Origin: Fructilactobacillus cliffordii
GTDB lineage: Bacteria > Bacillota > Bacilli > Lactobacillales > Lactobacillaceae
NCBI RefSeq assembly: GCF_024029355.1
Contig: NZ_CP097117.1
Span: 310,001-374,000, forward strand
DNA length: 64,000 bases
Reading direction: 5' to 3'
Position numbers and translations under genes: made by a program. Numbering within the stretch: position 1 is the stretch's first letter; the number at the start of each line of letters is the position of its first letter. The notes beneath the pieces were generated by a model, which searched no databases, was not told the DNA's origin, and worked only from the letters and a program-made list of their open reading frames with translations. Below are positions 35,700 to 46,262 of this stretch, one piece after another.

Positions 35700-35747
35700 T
35701 CATATTGCGTTCCGTTACGGCTCGTGTTTGGAATTATTAGCAATTCT

Positions 35748-37052
35748 TTAATTTTTAGTCGTTTTAAAAAACCAAGCCCGCACGGTTGCAATGAACAAGA
35801 GTGATCCCGTAATCAGTGTTAAATCCTTCTGTGACGTCTGGTGCTGGGCAACGGTAATGGCCGTTTTCCAATCCGTAATATAATCCAAATCAGCAAACGC
35901 CGGGTCAGAAAAATCTGCACTACCCCGCTGACCCGTTCCGGAAAATTCAGTTAGATACAGGTGAATGCGGGGATCACTGCGTAACAGTTTAACCATCTTC
36001 TGGTACTGTTTATCGGCTAGCACCGCTAACACCACGTTAAATCGCTGTTCTGGAAACTGATCCAGCGTTTCTAACAATCGCCGAACGGCAGGTACGTTAT
36101 GCGCTCCGTCAATTAAAGTTCGGGGATTTGTTTGGACTACCTCCATTCGGCCGGCCCATCGGGTCTTCGGAATCGCACTCTGGATGATATTTCCCGTCTG
36201 CGTCACCGGCATCATCGCTGTTTTCTGAGTTAGATTACGAAAAGCCGCAATTGCAACGGCGGCATCTTCCATCTCAAAATCACCAATCATGTTGGTCTTA
36301 ATTTGCCTGATGTTGCCAAACTGATCTTGAAACGAAAAGCTCTGGGCAGTAAGTCGGTGGTAGTCAAACTGCTGATGCAGTTGGACAAGCTGACTGTGAC
36401 GGTTAATCGCCACCTCCTGCACAATTTGATTGGCTTCGTCAGGAAGCGGCCCGGTCACTGTCGGACAATCTTCGCGAATCATCCCGGCTTTGTCAGTCGC
36501 AATTTTAGTAAGCGTATCGCCTAAAATGGCCATGTGATCCATCCCAATCGTAGTGATGATGGTCATTAGTGCTTGATCAGCAACGTTCGTTGAATCAGAT
36601 TGCCCCCCGATACCCGCCTCCACTAATGCAATTTGCACCCCTTGTTCGTGAAAATACAAGTACATCAATGCCGTAATCAATTCAAATTCAGATGGACCTA
36701 GTTCTGGATCTTTAGCATCTAACTCAGTCACCACGGGCTGCACCCGTTGCACGAGTTGCACCAGTTTTTGATCTGGAATCGACACCTGATTAATCTGAAT
36801 CCGCTCGTTAAACCGCACGATAAAGGGGGAAGTAAATGCTCCCACTAAGAGACCACTTTCCATTAATAGTTGCTGAAGGTACGCCACGACCGAACCCTTA
36901 CCGTTGGTTCCCACAATGTGAACCGTTTTAATTTGACGTTCTGGATGACCCAGCTGTTGCAACAGCTCGTTAATCCGCCGCTGAGTGGTTTCTTTTTTTA
37001 TTCGGGGGCGACCGTGAATGTAAGCCAGCGCCGTTTCGTAGTCTGTGATCAT
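35748..37052 (-). CDS. folC: Folylpolyglutamate / dihydrofolate synthase
   Basis: A 434-residue Mur-ligase-fold ATPase that adds glutamates to folates. ATP-binding motif GTNGKGSV; central VEAGIGGQSDSTN. The C-terminal ligase domain has DGAHNVPA. I chose the ATG at 37052, five bases after GAGGAG; the longer frame overlaps the valS terminator. It is the gene downstream of valS. Confidence 0.94.
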   Translation of the reverse strand: MITDYETALAYIHGRPRIKKETTQRRINELLQQLGHPERQIKTVHIVGTNGKGSVVAYLQQLLMESGLLVGAFTSPFIVRFNERIQINQVSIPDQKLVQLVQRVQPVVTELDAKDPELGPSEFELITALMYLYFHEQGVQIALVEAGIGGQSDSTNVADQALMTIITTIGMDHMAILGDTLTKIATDKAGMIREDCPTVTGPLPDEANQIVQEVAINRHSQLVQLHQQFDYHRLTAQSFSFQDQFGNIRQIKTNMIGDFEMEDAAVAIAAFRNLTQKTAMMPVTQTGNIIQSAIPKTRWAGRMEVVQTNPRTLIDGAHNVPAVRRLLETLDQFPEQRFNVVLAVLADKQYQKMVKLLRSDPRIHLYLTEFSGTGQRGSADFSDPAFADLDYITDWKTAITVAQHQTSQKDLTLITGSLLFIATVRAWFFKTTKN

Positions 37053-37064
37053 ATTTACTCCTCG

Positions 37065-37099
37065 AAAAAACAAGCCCAGAAAATTCTGGGCTTGTTTTT
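37065..37099 (-). terminator. valS terminator
   Basis: ACAAGCCCAGAA with its complement and flanking A/T runs. It ends valS just before folC. Confidence 0.85.
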
Positions 37100-39775
37100 T
37101 TAATCTTCTAAAGCTGCTTGGACATCAGCCAACCGTTTCTTCGCGGCTGCTAATTTTTGTTCGTTATCAGCTTGTTTACTGCGTTCTTCATCAACCACCG
37201 CTGCTGGAGCATTAGCCACGAATTTTTCATTAGCTAACTTCCGTTTAGCGCGATCAACTTCGGCCTGGAACTTTTCGACTTCCTTGGTTAAGCGTTGCAC
37301 TTCTTCGTGCAAATCAATCAATTCAGCCAGTGGAATGCTAACTTCAGCATCTGTTACCACAGCTGTCATAGCTAAGTCAGGTACGGAAACGTCAGCACCA
37401 ATTTCCAACTTTTGTGGGTGACCAAAACGGTCCAAATACTCACGGTTGGTTTCTAACACCCGTTGTAAGTCCGTGTCCTTGGTCTTAATCAAAATATCAA
37501 CTGGATTTCCTAACGGAGCTCCCGCCTCGGCCCGAATGTTACGAACCGCTTTGATAATTTCAATCAAGTGTTCCATGTCGCTTTCGGCATTTTCATTAGT
37601 GAATTCAGCATGAACTTCTGGATAGGTAGCGGTTACCAACGATTTCCCTTCATGTGGCATGGAGAGCCAAATCTTTTCCGTTACAAACGGCATAACTGGA
37701 TGCAAGAGCCGAAGGAACTGGTCAAGAACGTACGCTAACACGTTGCGCGTGTTTTGCTTAGCTTGTTCATCGTCACCAGTTAACGTTTCCTTACTCATTT
37801 CAATGTACCAGTCACAGAAATCGTTCCAGATGAAATCGTACAAGGCCCGATTGGATTCTCCAAAGTTATACTTGTCGTAGTTTTCCCGGACAGCTGCTAC
37901 CGTCTTGTTCAAACGGGCTAAAATCCACCGGTCGGCAAGGTTCCAGTCTGATTCGGCTGGTAACTCTGGTTTTTCCAATTCCCCGAGGTTCATAATTACG
38001 TATCGACTCGCGTTCCAAATCTTGTTAACAAACTTCCAGGAACCATCCATCTTGTCATAACTAAACCGTTCGTCTTGACCGGGCGTCGTTCCAGTAGATA
38101 AGGACCACCGCAGAGCATCCGCACCATATTGGTCAATCACATCCATGGGGTCAATTCCGTTCCCAAGGGACTTGCTCATTTTGCGACCTTGTTCATCCCG
38201 AATTAGACCGTGCAGTAAGACATCCTTGAAAGGCCGTCGCCCGGTAAAGTGAAGGCTTTGGAAAATCATCCGCGAAATCCAGAAGAAGACTAGGTCGTAA
38301 CCGGTAACCATCGTTGAAGTGGGGAAGTAACGCTTGAAATCATGCGAGTTGGTGTCTGGCCACCCCATGGTTGTAAACGGCCACAACCCAGATGAGAACC
38401 AGGTATCCAGCACGTCTGGATCCTGTTCCCAGTTTTCAATGTCTTTCGGTGCGGTTTCACCCACGTACATTTCACCAGTGCGCTTGTTGTACCACGCTGG
38501 AATCCGATGTCCCCACCAGAGTTGCCGGGAAATAACCCAGTCATGCACGTCTTCCATCCACCGACTAAACGTTTTTTCAAATCGTTCTGGGACAAAGTTC
38601 ACAGCATCATCCGTTTGTTGGTTTTTCAAAGCGGCTTCTGCCAATGGCTTCATCTTCACGAACCATTGGGTGGACAAGCGGGCTTCGACTTGAACTCCCG
38701 TCCGTTCGGAGTGCCCAACGGAGTGAACAATTGGTTCAACCTTCAGCATGGCCCCGGCGGCTTCTAGGTCGTCGGCAATGGCTTTGCGGGCCTCAAATCG
38801 ATCCATCCCGTTGTATTTCCCGGCGTTTTCATTGAGGGACGCATCCTCGTTCATCGTGTTAATTTCTGCTAAATCATGTCGTTTCCCGACCTTAAAGTCA
38901 TTCGGGTCGTGAGCCGGGGTAATCTTCACCATTCCAGTTCCAAAGTCAGGTGAAACATAGTGGTCTGCAATAATCGGAATTTCCCGATTAACCAACGGGA
39001 CAATGACCGTCTTGCCCACTAAGTCTTTGTAACGTTCATCACTTGGATTAACCGCCACGGCCACGTCCCCAAACATTGTTTCTGGCCGGGTCGTCGCAAT
39101 TTCAATGTAGTCTTTACCATCAAACGTGGTGTCACCAGTAAATTGATACTTAACGTGGTAAAAGGCACCCTTGTCGTCTTTGTGTTCCACCTCAATGTCT
39201 GAGAGGGCCGTTCTAGCCTGGGGATCCCAGTTGATGATGTACTTAGCTCGGTAAATCAGGCCTTGATTGTACAAGTCCACAAAGACCTTCCGGACGGCCT
39301 TTGAAACTCCGTCATCTAAGGTGAAGGTTTCACGGTCATAGTCTAAAGATAATCCCAGTTTAGCCCACTGTTCGTGAATCGTAGCCGCAAACTTATCCTT
39401 CCAGTCCCAAACCTGTTGAATGAACTTTTCTCGACCTAAATCGTACCGTGAAATGCCTTCGTCTTGTAGCATGGCTTCCACTTTGGCCTGCGTTGCAATT
39501 CCCGCGTGATCCATGCCGGGTAACCATAACGTATCGTATCCTTCCATTCGCTTTTGCCGGATCAGCATATCTTGCAGCGTCGTGTTCCAAGCGTGCCCCA
39601 AGTGGAGCTTTCCCGTTACGTTTGGCGGTGGCAGCACAATTGAATATGGCTTGGCCTGTTCATCCCCGCTGGGTTTAAATACGCCTTCGTCAACCCATTT
39701 TTGGTACATTCCTTGTTCCACGGCTTGCGGATCAAACTTCGTGGACATGGTTGTTTTGGCTTCTTCCTTGCTCAT
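37100..39775 (-). CDS. valS: Valyl-tRNA synthetase
   Basis: An 891-residue class I synthetase. HIGH-type motif KLHLGHAW near residue 58 and KMSKS in [12 protein letters not shown]. The C-terminal coiled coil (about 820-890) is typical of ValRS. AAAGGGTG lies before the ATG. The gene is controlled by the T-box leader directly upstream. Confidence 0.97.
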   Translation of the reverse strand: MSKEEAKTTMSTKFDPQAVEQGMYQKWVDEGVFKPSGDEQAKPYSIVLPPPNVTGKLHLGHAWNTTLQDMLIRQKRMEGYDTLWLPGMDHAGIATQAKVEAMLQDEGISRYDLGREKFIQQVWDWKDKFAATIHEQWAKLGLSLDYDRETFTLDDGVSKAVRKVFVDLYNQGLIYRAKYIINWDPQARTALSDIEVEHKDDKGAFYHVKYQFTGDTTFDGKDYIEIATTRPETMFGDVAVAVNPSDERYKDLVGKTVIVPLVNREIPIIADHYVSPDFGTGMVKITPAHDPNDFKVGKRHDLAEINTMNEDASLNENAGKYNGMDRFEARKAIADDLEAAGAMLKVEPIVHSVGHSERTGVQVEARLSTQWFVKMKPLAEAALKNQQTDDAVNFVPERFEKTFSRWMEDVHDWVISRQLWWGHRIPAWYNKRTGEMYVGETAPKDIENWEQDPDVLDTWFSSGLWPFTTMGWPDTNSHDFKRYFPTSTMVTGYDLVFFWISRMIFQSLHFTGRRPFKDVLLHGLIRDEQGRKMSKSLGNGIDPMDVIDQYGADALRWSLSTGTTPGQDERFSYDKMDGSWKFVNKIWNASRYVIMNLGELEKPELPAESDWNLADRWILARLNKTVAAVRENYDKYNFGESNRALYDFIWNDFCDWYIEMSKETLTGDDEQAKQNTRNVLAYVLDQFLRLLHPVMPFVTEKIWLSMPHEGKSLVTATYPEVHAEFTNENAESDMEHLIEIIKAVRNIRAEAGAPLGNPVDILIKTKDTDLQRVLETNREYLDRFGHPQKLEIGADVSVPDLAMTAVVTDAEVSIPLAELIDLHEEVQRLTKEVEKFQAEVDRAKRKLANEKFVANAPAAVVDEERSKQADNEQKLAAAKKRLADVQAALED

Positions 39776-39788
39776 CGAATCACCCTTT

Positions 39789-40034
39789 CAAAAATAAAAA
39801 AGCACTCGTTCCTATTTCACAATAGGACGAATGCTCGCGGTACCACCTAAATTGGATTAACAAAGCTGTTAATCCCAACTCAATTCCAATAACGGCGGTA
39901 ACCGGTTATAACTACTGGTTTCGTAATAACTGCTCCCAAGTTACACAAACTGGCTTCGTTAAGAGCCTCCCACCAACGCTCTCTCGCTTCTAACTCGTTT
40001 CAATTTGCCTCTTGTTCATCACATTTATTGTTTG
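39789..40034 (-). ncRNA. T-box leader of valS
   Basis: The T-box GGTGGTACCGCG lies on the minus strand at 39836-39847. It is followed by a terminator hairpin (arms AGCATTCGTCCTATT and AATAGGAACGAGTGCT, then six T) at 39792-39835. AGAGAG of stem I is visible upstream. The specifier codon could not be assigned with confidence. Confidence 0.9.
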
Positions 40035-40040
40035 CCCATT

Positions 40041-40069
40041 AATATACTGAACTTTAACTAATTCGTCAA
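40041..40069 (-). promoter_or_regulatory. Promoter of the valS T-box
   Basis: TTGACG (40064-40069), a 17-base spacer and TATATT (40041-40046) on the minus strand. Confidence 0.75.
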
Positions 40070-40077
40070 CTCCTTTA

Positions 40078-40575
40078 TTAGAGAAGTTGTTCCAGGGCCA
40101 TTAAAGCTTGTTGATAATTAGGTTCAGCCGCAATTTGATCCAAAATTTCTTCGTACGTGATTTTTCCCTGCGCGTCTACGACAAAAACGGCCCGGGCAAG
40201 GTGCTTGAAACTAGGAACGTACAGACCCGTGGCCTGACCAAATTCTCCTTGTGCATCGGATAACACGGATAAATTCTGCACGCCCTTGGCAGCACACCAG
40301 TCCGTTTGTTCTGCAATCGAGTTGTTGGAAATCGTCACAAACCGGGCAGCGGGATACTGGTCCGCTTGTTGGTTAAACTTCTTGGTTTCCATGCTGCACA
40401 CGTCCGTGTCTAAATCTGGAACAGCACATAAAACCATTGGTTTCCCCAGTAAATCATTCGTGGTCACTGGCTGATTTTGATCATTTCGTACTGTGAACTC
40501 TGGCAAACGGTCCCCCACTGCTGGCGGAGTACCCACTAATTCAACTTCGTGATCCATTAATTTAACTTTCATCAT
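40078..40575 (-). CDS. tpx: Thiol peroxidase
   Basis: A 165-residue atypical 2-Cys peroxiredoxin that reduces peroxides using thioredoxin. Peroxidatic Cys in DTDVCSMETKKF near residue 60, resolving Cys in TDWCAAKG near 94. Two adjacent ATG codons: the second (40572) has the better spacing to AAAGGA. It sits 21 bases after thiI, in one unit with the sulfur-transfer genes. Confidence 0.94.
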   Translation of the reverse strand: MMKVKLMDHEVELVGTPPAVGDRLPEFTVRNDQNQPVTTNDLLGKPMVLCAVPDLDTDVCSMETKKFNQQADQYPAARFVTISNNSIAEQTDWCAAKGVQNLSVLSDAQGEFGQATGLYVPSFKHLARAVFVVDAQGKITYEEILDQIAAEPNYQQALMALEQLL

Positions 40576-40595
40576 GATTCCTTTCTGACTGCCCT

Positions 40596-41819
40596 TTATA
40601 GCAATTCAGCAAAAACGTCTTCTTGGGAATTGAGGTAATCGTCCCCTACGTTAATCTTCGTGACTTCGATTCCAGCTAAGGCCTCTTGCATTAAACCGTC
40701 TACGTCCACCAACTTTTCAAATTCGCGGGTTTTCTCTAAATCCGGTTTCGTTTTCGGAGCGGGAGGAGTAAAGATTGTACAACAATCTTCAAATGGCATA
40801 ATTGAGAGGTCGTAGGTATCAATTTCCCGCGCAATTTTAATGATTTCGGTTTTGTCCAATGAGATTAACGGCCGCAGTACGGGTAAGGATGTCACATCGT
40901 TAATTGCCCGCATGCTTTCGAGCGTTTGGGAAGCAACTTGACCTAGTGATTCTCCAGTAAAGACCCCGTTACAGTGCCGGTCAATCGTAATGGCCGCCGC
41001 CAAGCGCAGCATCATCCGCCGTTGAATCGTCATTAAGTAACCCTCTGGAACCCGTTTTTTCACTTCTTCCTGCACCTTGGTGAACGGTACCTGAATGAAG
41101 TCAATAGTGCCCCCAAAGGCCGCAAGCTTAGCCGCCAGATCTTTCGCTTTCGCGAGGGCTTGTTGGCTAGTGTACGGTGGACTAAAGAAATGAATCATAT
41201 CGACTTTCACGCCCCGCTTCATAGCTAGATAGGCTGCTACCGGCGAGTCAATTCCTCCAGATAACATCATCGTAGCTCGTCCACCGGTTCCGACTGGCAA
41301 ACCCAGTGCACCCGGAATTGTGATACTCGATAAATAAATTCCACTTAAACGAACATCAATTTGGAGGTTAATGTCTGGGTGCTTCATTTGCACTCGAATT
41401 CCCGGAATGGCCTCTAAAATATAACTGCCGACTCCATCATCAATGCCGTAGGTATTTAACGGATAGTTTTTATTTTGGCGCCGAGTCGCAATTTTGAAAG
41501 TTTGGCCGGGTTGATATTGTTCCTTAATCATTTGTTTCGCCGTTTGCTGAATGTCAGCTAAACTAGCATCCTTTGGTAGCTTTACCACCGGCGAAAAAGT
41601 TTCAATCCCGAACACCTGTTGCAAGGCATCCATGACCGGTTGGGCTGGTTGATCATTTAACACCACGTGTAACCGATCTCGTTGGGCTTTCACTACAACC
41701 GCAGGAAACGGTTTCAACACGTTGCGAATGTTTTGGCCCAACTGGCGGATAAACTCCTTCCGGTTCTTCCCCTTCGTGGAGAGTTCCCCGTAGCGAACCA
41801 TAATTTCACTGTATTCCAT
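40596..41819 (-). CDS. thiI: tRNA 4-thiouridine synthase ThiI
   Basis: A 407-residue protein with ferredoxin-like and THUMP domains, then a PP-loop ATPase ([14 protein letters not shown]). It thiolates U8 of tRNA using sulfur from the cysteine desulfurase encoded just upstream. It has no C-terminal rhodanese domain, as is usual in Gram-positives. Confidence 0.95.
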   Translation of the reverse strand: MEYSEIMVRYGELSTKGKNRKEFIRQLGQNIRNVLKPFPAVVVKAQRDRLHVVLNDQPAQPVMDALQQVFGIETFSPVVKLPKDASLADIQQTAKQMIKEQYQPGQTFKIATRRQNKNYPLNTYGIDDGVGSYILEAIPGIRVQMKHPDINLQIDVRLSGIYLSSITIPGALGLPVGTGGRATMMLSGGIDSPVAAYLAMKRGVKVDMIHFFSPPYTSQQALAKAKDLAAKLAAFGGTIDFIQVPFTKVQEEVKKRVPEGYLMTIQRRMMLRLAAAITIDRHCNGVFTGESLGQVASQTLESMRAINDVTSLPVLRPLISLDKTEIIKIAREIDTYDLSIMPFEDCCTIFTPPAPKTKPDLEKTREFEKLVDVDGLMQEALAGIEVTKINVGDDYLNSQEDVFAELL

Positions 41820-41839
41820 TCTGTCACTTCCCTTTTTCT

Positions 41840-42985
41840 TTAACTCAAGGTTTTAAATTGTTCGTATAACTTGGCAAAGACCCGCTTAAATTGTTCAACC
41901 TCTGCCATCGTATTTTGGTCACTCAGAGAAATCCGAACTGCTCCCCGAGCAATTTCCGGATCAACTCCCATTGCACTCAGTGTACTAGAAGTTAGTCCTT
42001 TTTTCGACGAACATGCACTCGTGGTGGACAAATAAATGTCATCCTCTTCAAACGCATGCACGATGGTTTCCCCTTTCACCCCTTCAATCGCAAAGCACAG
42101 GATATGAGGCGCAAAATGCGGTCCGGTGCCCGAAAAAATGTGGACCTTTGCAAACCGTTGCAAATAATCCCGCAAGTTTAAACGGAGCTCATGTTCGGTT
42201 GCCACCGTTTGTGGTTCGTTTTGCTTTAACAAGCGAACCGCTTTAGCCATTGCCGCAATCGCTGGCAGGTTTTCGGTTCCACTCCGTTGGCCCCGTTCCT
42301 GACCACCTCCGTCTAAAAATTGCATCAATTTCTTGCCGGTTCGTCCGTAAATAAAGCCTACGCCCCGTGGTGCATGAAATTTGTGCCCCGAAAAGGTTGC
42401 AAAGTCGACCCGATCGTTAAAAATCAGATCGTGCAAGCCTTTGCCAATTCCCTGAACGGCGTCCACGTGAAAGTGAATCTTCGGGTAATCCCGTAAAATC
42501 TCCGCCACTTCAGCCAATGGTTGCACGGCGCCCATCTCGTTATTGACCGCCATCACGGAAACTAAGATCGTATCCGAGCGAATTGCTTGGCGTAAATCAT
42601 CCGGACGAATCCGCCCTTCTTCATCTACCGGGAGATACGTTACCTCAAATCCCAGTTCTTCTAAACGTTGCATCGAGTGTTTGACAGCATCGTGTTCAAC
42701 CTGGGTGGTAATTAAGTGCCGCCCAAACTGACGCTTGGCTAGCGCGGTTCCTTTCACAACCCAGTTATCCCCTTCGGTTCCCCCACTGGTAAAAAAGATT
42801 TCTGCCGGTTGCACGCCTAACTGACTCGCAATTTGCCGACGGGACTGAATCAATAATTGATCGGCTTTTTCGCCAAAATTATGCAAACTAGATGGATTAC
42901 CCCAGTAATCCTCACTCACCTGGTTGTAAGTCGCTAGCACAGCCGGATCCACCTTAGTGGTCGCGCTGTTATCAAAATAAATAAT
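41840..42985 (-). CDS. Cysteine desulfurase (IscS/NifS-like) with a probable AUU start
   Basis: A PLP enzyme that takes sulfur from cysteine for ThiI. The PLP lysine is in [11 protein letters not shown], the active Cys loop is [11 protein letters not shown], and HVDAVQG is present. Homologues start at [10 protein letters not shown]. Here the same position reads ATT-ATT-TAT-TTT, with AAAGGAG ending eight bases before the first ATT (42983-42985). The in-frame GTG at 42992-42994 overlaps that SD. The open frame extends to 43042, but only through an ezrA terminator hairpin. I therefore place the start at the AUU, giving 381 residues. Confidence 0.88.
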   Translation of the reverse strand: MIYFDNSATTKVDPAVLATYNQVSEDYWGNPSSLHNFGEKADQLLIQSRRQIASQLGVQPAEIFFTSGGTEGDNWVVKGTALAKRQFGRHLITTQVEHDAVKHSMQRLEELGFEVTYLPVDEEGRIRPDDLRQAIRSDTILVSVMAVNNEMGAVQPLAEVAEILRDYPKIHFHVDAVQGIGKGLHDLIFNDRVDFATFSGHKFHAPRGVGFIYGRTGKKLMQFLDGGGQERGQRSGTENLPAIAAMAKAVRLLKQNEPQTVATEHELRLNLRDYLQRFAKVHIFSGTGPHFAPHILCFAIEGVKGETIVHAFEEDDIYLSTTSACSSKKGLTSSTLSAMGVDPEIARGAVRISLSDQNTMAEVEQFKRVFAKLYEQFKTLS

Positions 42986-43001
42986 GGTAATCACTCCTTT
43001 G

Positions 43002-43036
43002 AAAAACGAAACCAGGCCGCAGTAACTCGACCTGGC
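43002..43036 (-). terminator. Hairpin between ezrA and the cysteine desulfurase gene
   Basis: CCAGG / CCTGG around 14 bases, followed by TTTCGTTTTT on the minus strand. A possible weak terminator, directly before the desulfurase SD. Confidence 0.45.
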
Positions 43037-43053
43037 TTCCATCTGTTTAATGA

Positions 43054-44763
43054 TTAGTTAGTTTTAGCTTTATTCTTATAGTAGTTGTCTTCAATTCGGG
43101 TAAAAGCGCCCGGTTCGACTTGATCCAAAGCATTGGCAATCGTTGCTAGACTATCCTCATATCGATAATCCCGCTCAAATTGCTGCTGGGCTTTATGAAT
43201 TGATGCTGCCATCGCTGGATTTGTTGCTGCGTAACGGTTCGCATATTGAATCACTTGTTCTGCCAGTAAAGATTGGTCAATCAAATCGCTAGTTTTTTCC
43301 TGAAGTTGGTCACGATCGTGTTTGATTTGTTCCAACTGCTTTTGGACGTCATCCATACTAATTTTAGCTTTATTCATAGTGGCTTTCAAATGTTGCACTT
43401 CTTTAGAAACCATTTCAAAATACTCGGCGTAGTCTGCAGAAATCCCCGGCAAATTCAGGTTTTCAATTCGCCGATGAATGGCGTGTAATTCAGCGTTTAA
43501 ATCCTCTAAGGTTTGTTGGGCCTGTTGCTCTTCCTCGCTTAAATCAGCAATCGAGTCATTCAGCGCCCGTTGCTTCTTTTCAATGTTAGTTAAGGATTGC
43601 TGGAACTGTTTCAAATCCGCCGCAATTTGTGAATAAATGGCCTGATGATCTTTAATCGTCTGGCAATCGCCCTGATACTTTTGGTTGATCAAACTAATTT
43701 GTTCTTGGAGTCGGTCGGTATTTTCAACTTCACCGTGCTCTAACGAATAATTGTGACTCAACCGTTCTAATTCATCCGCCAGGGTTTTGTTTTGCTGCCA
43801 TGCGTGCTGAATGAAGCGGCCAATCACGTCGAGCTGTTTATCAACAAACAACCGCGCATTCATCTCCGTTTCCAGGCGATCATAAAGTCCATTAATTCGT
43901 TTTTCAATCTCGTTATCTTGTTCTCTCACGAAACTTAAATCGAGGTGTTTAATGTTTTCTAAATTGTCTTGAACGGCCTGGTGAAGTTCCTTTAAAGTCA
44001 TTGAGAAATCATCATCCGCAAAGCAAAATCCTTCTGCTCGTGATTTAGCATATGCTGACTCAATCTCTTGCAGCTGATTCACAAACTGCTCGTGGTTTAA
44101 TTGGTATAGTTCTGGAATGGACTCCATCTTTTGCTCTAAGGTCATCGTGGCTTGCTTTAAATCCCCCAGCATCACTTCGGCATTCTGATGATCACCTTTT
44201 TTGGTTAGTGCAGAAAAGTCCGCAAACGTATCTTCAATGGAAGAAAGCTGACCTTCCAGTGCGTCAATCGCTGGACCATACTTACTGTTATCGTTTAATA
44301 AGGTCTTTCGTAGTTTTTGATAATTAGTTTCTAAGTCGACCACTGCCTGTTGGTGCGCTTGCTCCATTTTCTGAATGTTTGTAAGGGTGGCCTGCACCTG
44401 ATCCAGATTGGTCGCGGCTGCTTCTAATTTAGCGTGAGCCTGATCAACGTCATCACGAGTTTGTAAGAAGTTAACCCCCTTGGCATCATTCTCGGCAGCC
44501 GTCAGACTCTGAGCCACATCCGGAAACTGGGTTTGTTGGACGTCTTGATATTTTTTTTGAGCTTCTTGAAACTTAGTTAATGAATCCCCCGTGAGCGTTA
44601 GCTGTTTCACCGCTTGTAACTGATCCGTGAGCGATAAATTTTTCAAACGCGTCAACTCAAGGTTCATAGCTTTAGCTTGCTTTAATTGGGTTCGTTGGTA
44701 CACAACGACAGCAAGATAAATGATAATAATAATAACTACAATCCCGATAATAACGTTTAGCAT
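43054..44763 (-). CDS. ezrA: Septation-ring regulator EzrA
   Basis: A 569-residue protein: one N-terminal membrane helix (about 3-21) then a cytoplasmic region of repeated coiled coils, which matches EzrA in layout and length. It modulates FtsZ ring assembly. The gene lies next to the nifS-thiI pair, as in other Firmicutes, and is divergent from rpsD. Confidence 0.93.
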   Translation of the reverse strand: MLNVIIGIVVIIIIIYLAVVVYQRTQLKQAKAMNLELTRLKNLSLTDQLQAVKQLTLTGDSLTKFQEAQKKYQDVQQTQFPDVAQSLTAAENDAKGVNFLQTRDDVDQAHAKLEAAATNLDQVQATLTNIQKMEQAHQQAVVDLETNYQKLRKTLLNDNSKYGPAIDALEGQLSSIEDTFADFSALTKKGDHQNAEVMLGDLKQATMTLEQKMESIPELYQLNHEQFVNQLQEIESAYAKSRAEGFCFADDDFSMTLKELHQAVQDNLENIKHLDLSFVREQDNEIEKRINGLYDRLETEMNARLFVDKQLDVIGRFIQHAWQQNKTLADELERLSHNYSLEHGEVENTDRLQEQISLINQKYQGDCQTIKDHQAIYSQIAADLKQFQQSLTNIEKKQRALNDSIADLSEEEQQAQQTLEDLNAELHAIHRRIENLNLPGISADYAEYFEMVSKEVQHLKATMNKAKISMDDVQKQLEQIKHDRDQLQEKTSDLIDQSLLAEQVIQYANRYAATNPAMAASIHKAQQQFERDYRYEDSLATIANALDQVEPGAFTRIEDNYYKNKAKTN

Positions 44764-44825
44764 GATTTTCGACCTTCGCCTAAATTAGATTTATTAACTA
44801 GCTGTTAATATTACAGTCTCTTTGG

Positions 44826-44831
44826 ATTATA
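44826..44831 (-). promoter_or_regulatory. -10 element of the ezrA promoter
   Basis: TATAAT preceded by TGG (extended -10) on the minus strand. Weak -35. Transcript leader about 55 bases. Confidence 0.55.
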
Positions 44832-44885
44832 CCATAGTCATCACAGAGAAAGCAGCCTCTTTCCCTAGAAAATCAACCAATTCCG

Positions 44886-44914
44886 TTGACAAGTCAACCC
44901 ATTCCAGCTAGAAT
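44886..44914 (+). promoter_or_regulatory. rpsD promoter
   Basis: TTGACA (44886-44891), a 17-base spacer and TAGAAT (44909-44914). It predicts a leader of about 172 bases before rpsD. Confidence 0.8.
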
Positions 44915-44920
44915 TAAGTT

Positions 44921-45092
44921 CGTGTAAAATAATGCAGCGGTACACGGTAAGCTCGTCAACATGTCTTTGCTATCTTGAATAGTTTAATTAGTAACCCACC
45001 GGCTGCTGAGGTGAAAGTTCTGAGAGACATGCACGAATACTAAGTGTGCATTTGATTATTTTACTCCAAAATATTTTATTGGAGGATTTATT
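44921..45092 (+). promoter_or_regulatory. Structured rpsD mRNA leader, probable S4 autoregulation
   Basis: Three pairings are visible. GCAGC (44934-44938) pairs with GCTGC (45002-45006). CATGTCT (44960-44966) pairs perfectly with AGACATG (45025-45031), crossing the first and so forming a pseudoknot. ATGCAC (45029-45034) with GTGCAT (45046-45051) is a competing hairpin with a T-rich tail. Next to the gene, CTCCAA (45064-45069) pairs with TTGGAG (45079-45084) and masks the SD. S4 represses its own mRNA in several bacteria. Confidence 0.65.
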
Positions 45093-45698
45093 ATGTCTAG
45101 ATATACTGGACCAAGTTGGCGCATTTCTCGTCGACTCGGCATTTCTTTATCAGGTACTGGTAAAGAGTTACAACGGCGTCCTTACGCACCTGGTGTTCAT
45201 GGTCAGGGTCGACGTCAAAAACTTTCTGAATACGGTGTTCAATTACGTGAAAAGCAAAAGATGCGTTACATGTATGGCTTAACTGAACGTCAATTTTACT
45301 CCTTGTTCCTAAAGGCTGGTAAAATTCGGGAAGGTAAGCATGGTGATAACTTCGAAATTAAGTTGGAACAACGTCTTGATAACGTGGTTTACCGTTTAGG
45401 TTTAGCTACGACGCGGCGTCAAGCTCGTCAATTAGTTAACCACGGTCATATCACGGTTGACGGTAAACGGGTTGACATTCCTTCTTACGAAGTTGAACCT
45501 GGTCAAGTAGTTGGCGTTCGGGAAAAGTCTAAGAACCTCGCCATCATCAAAGAAGCAGTTGAAGCAGTGGTTAGTCGCCCAACTTACGTTTCCTTTGATG
45601 CTGATAAGTTAGAAGGTTCCTTAACTCGGCTTCCTCAACCTGACGAATTAAATGCTAACATTGACACGTCCCTAGTGGTTGAATTTTACAACCGTTAA
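45093..45698 (+). CDS. rpsD: 30S ribosomal protein S4
   Basis: A 201-residue S4 with the S4 RNA-binding domain ([21 protein letters not shown]). It has no N-terminal zinc Cys residues, so it is the zinc-free form. It nucleates assembly of the 16S 5' domain. TTGGAGG lies seven bases before the ATG, inside the SD-masking hairpin. Monocistronic with its own promoter and terminator. Confidence 0.98.
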   Translation: MSRYTGPSWRISRRLGISLSGTGKELQRRPYAPGVHGQGRRQKLSEYGVQLREKQKMRYMYGLTERQFYSLFLKAGKIREGKHGDNFEIKLEQRLDNVVYRLGLATTRRQARQLVNHGHITVDGKRVDIPSYEVEPGQVVGVREKSKNLAIIKEAVEAVVSRPTYVSFDADKLEGSLTRLPQPDELNANIDTSLVVEFYNR

Positions 45699-45709
45699 TC
45701 AGTGATTCT

Positions 45710-45743
45710 AGAGCACTCTCTGCTTGGAGGGCGCTCTTTTTTT
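45710..45743 (+). terminator. rpsD terminator
   Basis: AGAGC / GCTCT with an inner imperfect stem and a run of seven T. Confidence 0.75.
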
Positions 45744-45797
45744 GTTACCATCAACTTGATGTTACAATAAAGAATAAATTAGAAAGGAGCACTAACC

Positions 45798-46250
45798 ATG
45801 CCAAACGAAAATAACGTTCAAGATCGCCTGGATCAAGCCATGAGCGGGGGCACTCCCCAAATCAATCCCGATGAGCAACGTCGCTACCTCGGGACCTTTC
45901 GCGAACGAGTGGCCCTAGTCATTCCCGTCGGGGAAGTTAGTAACGACGCTGCTATTAAGCAGGCCCAACAATTACTAGAACAGCATTCCAACTATAGCGT
46001 CCTGATTAACGGTAACCTTGATAGTGCATTCCAAAGCCCCTACCTTAAGTTAGCTAGCGAGTTACACACCAAGTTTACCCTCAAAAACAATACCGACTAC
46101 GGAACGGCTGCTGATCAAGCGGGCATTGTGATTGCTGCTTCAAACGCTATCAACGTAGAATCAATTGAGTTCCAAGCCCCAGCTCCAAAACCTGAGGAGT
46201 CCCCAAAATCTGCCCATCAATCCTTTTGGCAGCGTTTGTTTCACCATTAG
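45798..46250 (+). CDS. yueI: YueI-like protein (DUF1694)
   Basis: A 150-residue soluble protein with an N-terminal region (YLGTFRERVALVIPVGE) typical of the YueI/DUF1694 family. Function unknown. AAAGGAGC precedes the ATG. It ends 12 bases before rarA and is probably co-transcribed. Confidence 0.82.
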   Translation: MPNENNVQDRLDQAMSGGTPQINPDEQRRYLGTFRERVALVIPVGEVSNDAAIKQAQQLLEQHSNYSVLINGNLDSAFQSPYLKLASELHTKFTLKNNTDYGTAADQAGIVIAASNAINVESIEFQAPAPKPEESPKSAHQSFWQRLFHH

Positions 46251-46262
46251 AACGAGGCTTTT

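Noticed and set aside
42986..43042. N-terminal extension of the cysteine desulfurase to 43042
   Set aside because: It passes through a terminator-like hairpin and the SD itself, and homologues begin at the I-Y-F-D-N-S position.
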